A DNA stretch of 64,000 nucleotides from Rikenellaceae bacterium (GTDB lineage: Bacteria; Bacteroidota; Bacteroidia; Bacteroidales; Rikenellaceae): NCBI GenBank assembly GCA_015060075.1, contig SUZE01000008.1, forward strand, positions 1-64,000, in the 5' to 3' direction. Under the pieces are notes generated by a model. The model was not told the origin of the DNA. It saw only the letters and a list, made by a program, of their open reading frames with translations, and searched no databases. Both the position numbers and the translations under genes were made by a program. Below are positions 60,437-64,000 of the stretch, one piece after another. Every line of letters starts with the position of its first letter. Within the stretch, counting starts at the first letter, position 1.

Positions 60437-62260
60437 ATGTCGGGAAACGATAAAATATCACTGAAAGAGCAGGTTGCAATGCTGCCGATGTCGCCCGGTT
60501 GCTATCTCTTTGAGAATAGCAAAGGGGAGGTTATATATGTCGGCAAAGCGAAGCATCTGCGCAATCGTGTTCGCTCCTACTTTGTCGAGAGTCGTGACCA
60601 CTCCGCCAAGGTGCGGGTGATGGTGCGACAAATCGCCTCGATGCGCCATATCGTGGTCGATAGCGAAACCGATGCATTACTGTTGGAAAACTCGCTTATC
60701 AAGACCTTGCAACCTCGCTACAATATACTTCTGAAAGATGATAAATCATACCCTTGGATAGCGGTTACGGCGGAGGAGTTTCCACGTATTCTTTCAACCC
60801 GTCAGATTGTGCGTGACGGCTCGCAATATTATGGACCTTACGGCTCAATTTCGGCACAACGAGCAGTACTCGATTTTATTCATGAGGCGTTGCCACTTCG
60901 TATCTGTCGCCAGAAGATGACCGAGCAGAGTATTGCTAACGCTAAACACTCGCCCTGCCTGCAATATCATCTCGGAAACTGCAAAGCACCATGCATTGGC
61001 AGGTGTAGCCGAGAGGAGTATAAAGACTATGTCGATATTGCCACAGCAGTCTTGAAGGGCGATTTGCGACCTGTCAGAGCATATCTTGAAGGGGAGATGA
61101 TGCGTGCTGCCGAGGAGTTGCGTTTTGAGATTGCGGCACGATATAAAGCTCGCCTTGATGCGTTGGAACGCTATGCAAGTCGCTCGGTTATTGTGAGTGC
61201 CAAGATGGGCGATGTGGATATCTTCTCGCTGTTGGTCGATGACGATGAGGCTTACTGCAACTTTTTGCGTGTGCGCAACGGCTCGATTACTGCGGTGCAT
61301 ACAGCGACCATTTCAGTAGGTGTGGAGAGCGATGAACGCTCGATAATGACACTCGGTATTCAGCATATAAAAGAGTCCATTGCAGGCGAGTTGGCACAAG
61401 AGGTGTTAGTGTCGGTTTTGCCGCATGAGGAGTTTTTTGAGGGGGTGCAATTTTCGGTGCCGAAGAGGGGCGAGAAGCACGATTTGTTGGAGTTTTCTCT
61501 GCGCTCGGCAAAGACCACTCGGGCGGAGCGTCTGAAAAACCTCGAAATTCACAATCCGGCACGCCATACCGACCGACTTATGGAGGCGATGCGCCGAGAG
61601 TTGCGACTTGCGAAGGAGCCACGCCATATAGAGTGTTTCGATAACTCCAACTTACAGGGTACCAATCCGGTAGCATCGTGCGTGGTGTTTCGTGACGGCA
61701 AGCCGGCACGCAAGGAGTATCGCCATTTCAATATAAAAACGGTGGTCGGAGCAGATGACTTTGCTTCGATGCGTGAGATACTCACTCGCCGCTACTCCCG
61801 ATTGTTGGAGGAGGGTGCGGAGCTGCCCGATTTGATAGTTGTCGATGGCGGTAAAGGTCAGTTGTCGAGTGCTTATGCCGTGTTGCAGGAGTTGGGCATT
61901 GCCGAGCGAGTGCCGATTGTGGGCTTGGCGAAGAGGTTGGAGGAGGTCTTCTACCCGAACGACCCTATGCCGTACTATCTCAGTCGTACGGGCGAGCCGT
62001 TGAAGGTTATCTGCCATATTCGAGATGAGGCGCACCGTTTTGGTATTACGCACCACCGCAATCGCCGCAGCAAGAATTTTATTAAGACAGGTCTTGAAGG
62101 CATAGAGGGTGTTGGCGAGAAGAGTATTACTGCGCTTTTGCGCCACTTCCGCACACTATCGAACCTCCGCAAGGCTCCATTCGAGGAGATTTCGGATATT
62201 GTCGGCAAATCACGAGCCGAAAGGGTGGTGCAATTCCTTAATAATGGTGGAGCAGAATAA
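60437..62260 (+). CDS. uvrC: Excinuclease ABC subunit C
   Basis: This 607-aa protein is the dual-incision nuclease of nucleotide excision repair. The GIY-YIG domain is at about 15-95 (CYLFENSKGEVIYVGKAKHLRNRVRSYF). The UvrB-binding motif is at about 205-240 (YLEGEMMRAAEELRFEIAARYKARLDAL). The RNase H-like endonuclease domain has ECFDNSNLQGTNPVASCVVF and VDGGKGQLSSA, and tandem helix-hairpin-helix motifs end the protein. Length is normal and all domains are intact. Confidence 0.96.
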   Translation: MSGNDKISLKEQVAMLPMSPGCYLFENSKGEVIYVGKAKHLRNRVRSYFVESRDHSAKVRVMVRQIASMRHIVVDSETDALLLENSLIKTLQPRYNILLKDDKSYPWIAVTAEEFPRILSTRQIVRDGSQYYGPYGSISAQRAVLDFIHEALPLRICRQKMTEQSIANAKHSPCLQYHLGNCKAPCIGRCSREEYKDYVDIATAVLKGDLRPVRAYLEGEMMRAAEELRFEIAARYKARLDALERYASRSVIVSAKMGDVDIFSLLVDDDEAYCNFLRVRNGSITAVHTATISVGVESDERSIMTLGIQHIKESIAGELAQEVLVSVLPHEEFFEGVQFSVPKRGEKHDLLEFSLRSAKTTRAERLKNLEIHNPARHTDRLMEAMRRELRLAKEPRHIECFDNSNLQGTNPVASCVVFRDGKPARKEYRHFNIKTVVGADDFASMREILTRRYSRLLEEGAELPDLIVVDGGKGQLSSAYAVLQELGIAERVPIVGLAKRLEEVFYPNDPMPYYLSRTGEPLKVICHIRDEAHRFGITHHRNRRSKNFIKTGLEGIEGVGEKSITALLRHFRTLSNLRKAPFEEISDIVGKSRAERVVQFLNNGGAE

Positions 62261-62262
62261 AA

Positions 62263-62384
62263 GAAGCTGTCTAACAAGGTGATTTCTGCGTTACGCTCAC
62301 TTTTTAATTGCTCACATACGCCCAAGTATGCTGCGCATTAAAAAAGTTTCGCAAGCCTTGAAATCCCTCTTGTTATACAACTTC
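62263..62384. repeat. Long imperfect palindrome with shared core (third of three)
   Basis: Outer arms GAAGCTGTCTAACAAG and CTTGTTATACAACTTC are complementary at most positions. Inner arms pair GATTTC/GAAATC and TTTTTAAT/ATTAAAAA. The core CACATACGcccaaGTATGC with TGCGCA (62313-62337) is identical over 24 nt to that at 54766-54789. It lies just downstream of uvrC. Confidence 0.8.
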
Positions 62385-62392
62385 CGACAAAA

Positions 62393-62426
62393 AAGAGTGT
62401 GTCCTAAATTTTTTGGACACACTCTT
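62393..62426 (-). terminator. Terminator of fba
   Basis: AAGAGTGTGTCC pairs perfectly with GGACACACTCTT. On the minus strand it is followed by a T-run (TTTTTTGTCGG). Confidence 0.9.
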
Positions 62427-62445
62427 ATCGTTAAAAGAAGTATTA

Positions 62446-63447
62446 CTACTCTGCCTTGCCGTCAGAACCGAGTACATTCTTAATCTTGTGAATGTACTGC
62501 TTCTTCATATTCTCACGAGCAGGACCGAGGTACTTACGAGGGTCGAACTCAGCAGGGTTTACTGCGAATACCTCGCGGATAGCTGCGGTCATTGCAAGAC
62601 GAGAGTCAGAGTCGATGTTAATCTTGCAAACTGCCGACTTAGCTGCCTGACGAAGCTGCTCCTCAGGAATACCAACAGCAGCCTTCAAAGCACCACCATA
62701 CTTGTTGATAGTCTCAACCTCCTCCTGTGGTACAGACGATGAGCCGTGGAGTACGATAGGGAAGCCTGGAAGCTCCTTCTCGATAGCTGCGAGAACATCG
62801 AATGCCAATGGTGGAGGTACGAGGCGACCTGTCTGTGGGTCTACTGTGCACTGCTCAGGAGTGAACTTGTATGCACCGTGCGAAGTACCAATTGAGATAG
62901 CCAACGAGTCGCAACCTGTCTTAGTTACGAAATCAACAACCTCCTCAGGCTTAGTGTAGTGGCTCTCCTCAGCGCAAACCTCATCCTCTACGCCTGCCAA
63001 AACACCGAGCTCACCCTCAACGGTAACACCGTATTGGTGTGCATAGTCTACAACCTTCTTTGTGAGGGCAACATTCTCCTCGTATGGGAGGTGCGAGCCG
63101 TCAATCATTACAGATGAAAAGCCCATATCAACACACGACTTGCAAGTCTCGAACGAATCACCGTGGTCGAGGTGAAGAACAATCTGTGGCTTAGCCCAAC
63201 CAAGCTCCTTAGCATACTCTACTGCACCCTCAGCCATGTAGCGGAGGAGAGTCTGGTTAGCGTAGTTACGAGCACCCTTCGATACTTGAAGGATAACAGG
63301 CGACTTGGTCTCAGCCGAAGCCATGATGATAGCCTGCAACTGCTCCATGTTGTTGAAGTTGAACGCAGGGATAGCGTAGCCACCCTTAATAGCCTTTGCG
63401 AACATCTCGGTAGTGTTCACAAGCCCCAATTCCTTGTACGAAATCAT
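62446..63447 (-). CDS. fba: Class II fructose-bisphosphate aldolase
   Basis: 333 aa, starting MISYKELGLVNTTEMFAKA; an upstream frame to 63555 crosses the promoter and is rejected. This zinc-dependent glycolytic enzyme cleaves fructose-1,6-bisphosphate. Metal and catalytic motifs are LHLDHGDSFETC (about 87-98), VEGELGVLAGVED (about 142-154), SIGTSHGAYKF and VLHGSSSVPQ. It is highly expressed judging from its codon choice and strong terminator. The leader is about 50 nt from TACCTTTG at 63508-63501. Confidence 0.96.
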   Translation of the reverse strand: MISYKELGLVNTTEMFAKAIKGGYAIPAFNFNNMEQLQAIIMASAETKSPVILQVSKGARNYANQTLLRYMAEGAVEYAKELGWAKPQIVLHLDHGDSFETCKSCVDMGFSSVMIDGSHLPYEENVALTKKVVDYAHQYGVTVEGELGVLAGVEDEVCAEESHYTKPEEVVDFVTKTGCDSLAISIGTSHGAYKFTPEQCTVDPQTGRLVPPPLAFDVLAAIEKELPGFPIVLHGSSSVPQEEVETINKYGGALKAAVGIPEEQLRQAAKSAVCKINIDSDSRLAMTAAIREVFAVNPAEFDPRKYLGPARENMKKQYIHKIKNVLGSDGKAE

Positions 63448-63500
63448 AGTTTTTTTAGTTTTATTTTTTGTGAAAAAAGTTTTGTTGCATTTAACCGTGC

Positions 63501-63508
63501 CAAAGGTA
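63501..63508 (-). promoter_or_regulatory. -7 box of fba
   Basis: The minus strand reads TACCTTTG, about 53 nt before the start codon at 63447. Confidence 0.65.
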
Positions 63509-63582
63509 CTAATTTTTTTTTGAAAAACAGTCCAAAAAGTGCAACAATCGGACAAAAATATTAAATCTATTAAATTTTTGGC

Positions 63583-63752
63583 GGAATTATATACTTTAAT
63601 GTTGTGGTTTATAACAATCTGTCATTATGAGTCTTCGCAGAAGCCGTGAAAATCTCCCTTATTGTATTTTAATTAAAAAGTGGGAGATTACCACGCTCAT
63701 TACATTCGCTCGTAATGACGAGTGATTTTACAACATTAAAGCATATAATTCC
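63583..63752. mobile_element. MITE-like element with 23-bp terminal inverted repeats
   Basis: Terminal repeats at 63583-63605 and 63730-63752 match at 22 of 23 positions. Inside are further inverted pairs: AATCTCCC/GGGAGATT, and GTCATTATGAG against CTCGTAATGAC. It has no coding capacity. The inner sequence resembles the widespread small repeats of the cattGCGAGcgaagCAATCTC type. Confidence 0.75.
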
Positions 63753-64000
63753 CATTTTTTAGTAGACGATACATACAAGCAAATGGAGCGCAGAGCGATT
63801 GTTGAAAAACTTCAAAATGAGAAGACAACTTGCTGTATCTCAATAAGCGAGAAGAGCAGATGCAATTTGTGTATTTTATGGTAATGCGAGGTGACAATAT
63901 AAGTATAGTTTAGCGAGTTTTGGTAATGTTGCAAAGCAATATCAGGTTCGAATCATGACACAAATCACAGTTGCTCCAAACGTAATATGTTGAAAATCAG
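63753..64000. other. Gene-free right edge
   Basis: AT-rich sequence with only a 33-codon frame starting at 63783 that resembles nothing I recognise. It may be decayed sequence or the upstream region of a gene beyond the window. Confidence 0.5.

Noticed and set aside
63448..63555. Longer aldolase start
   Set aside because: The extension covers the promoter region and has no homology to class II aldolases, which start near MISYKEL.

Overview
The window is a chromosome segment of a member of the Bacteroidales (Bacteroidota). The signs are: recurrent -7 boxes of the form TAnnTTTG with no Shine-Dalgarno sequences; families largely confined to this phylum (DUF4301, DUF4924, DUF3108, DUF5723, ORF6N, WbqC-like); lipoproteins with a Bacteroidota-style lipobox; and an Mpi-like DNA invertase. 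An Alistipes-like or other Rikenellaceae host is plausible, but the genus cannot be fixed from the sequence alone.

Layout. 138-9200 (-) is a glycogen/alpha-glucan operon: a 1416-aa fusion of GT3 glycogen synthase and GT35 phosphorylase, a debranching enzyme, a GT4/5-type glycosyltransferase and a GH57 amylase. hemW follows (9324-10436). 10440-11017 is packed with repeats. 11018-19275 is a visibly AT-rich integrated element of about 8.26 kb, inserted at the 3' end of tRNA-Leu(TAG). It carries a NUMOD3-like small protein, a putative Rep, a DUF2971 protein, a coiled-coil/LRR lipoprotein, an XRE regulator, an Mpi-like invertase, a 51-codon ORF and a large serine integrase. 19466-25023 holds a COG2509 flavoprotein, gdhA, and surE with a NarL-type two-component pair. 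25070-25770 is a second repeat cluster beside tRNA-Leu(CAG). Then come lepA, an acyl-CoA ligase, an ORF6N gene, tRNA-Gly and a DUF4301 gene. 32346-35315 is a tightly coupled four-gene operon of unknown role ending in cysQ. 35321-38392 (-) is cvpA-rsgA-trmH-apbE. 38472-46795 contains a GH2-like protein, a WbqC-like protein, ispG, recG, a DUF3108 protein, a membrane coiled-coil protein and rubredoxin. 47784-54712 contains pcrA/uvrD, a GT2, nth, a DHH phosphoesterase and an MsbA-like ABC exporter. 54839-60325 (-) encodes a large lipoprotein, a DUF5723 protein and a WYL regulator. uvrC, fba and a MITE-like palindrome close the window.

The most striking points concern non-coding and mobile structure. 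(1) The integrase gene takes its stop codon from the tRNA at attR. In the excised circle its frame would run on for 38 codons through attL, so integration appears to trim the integrase's own C-terminus. (2) All three tRNA genes have, beyond their terminator hairpin, an inverted copy of their own 3' end, followed by a related repeat. (3) Heptanucleotide tandem arrays of several unrelated sequences sit at gene boundaries and have entered coding sequences, including the middle of the UvrD-like helicase. (4) Three long imperfect palindromes share a loop-proximal core but have different, self-complementary arms.
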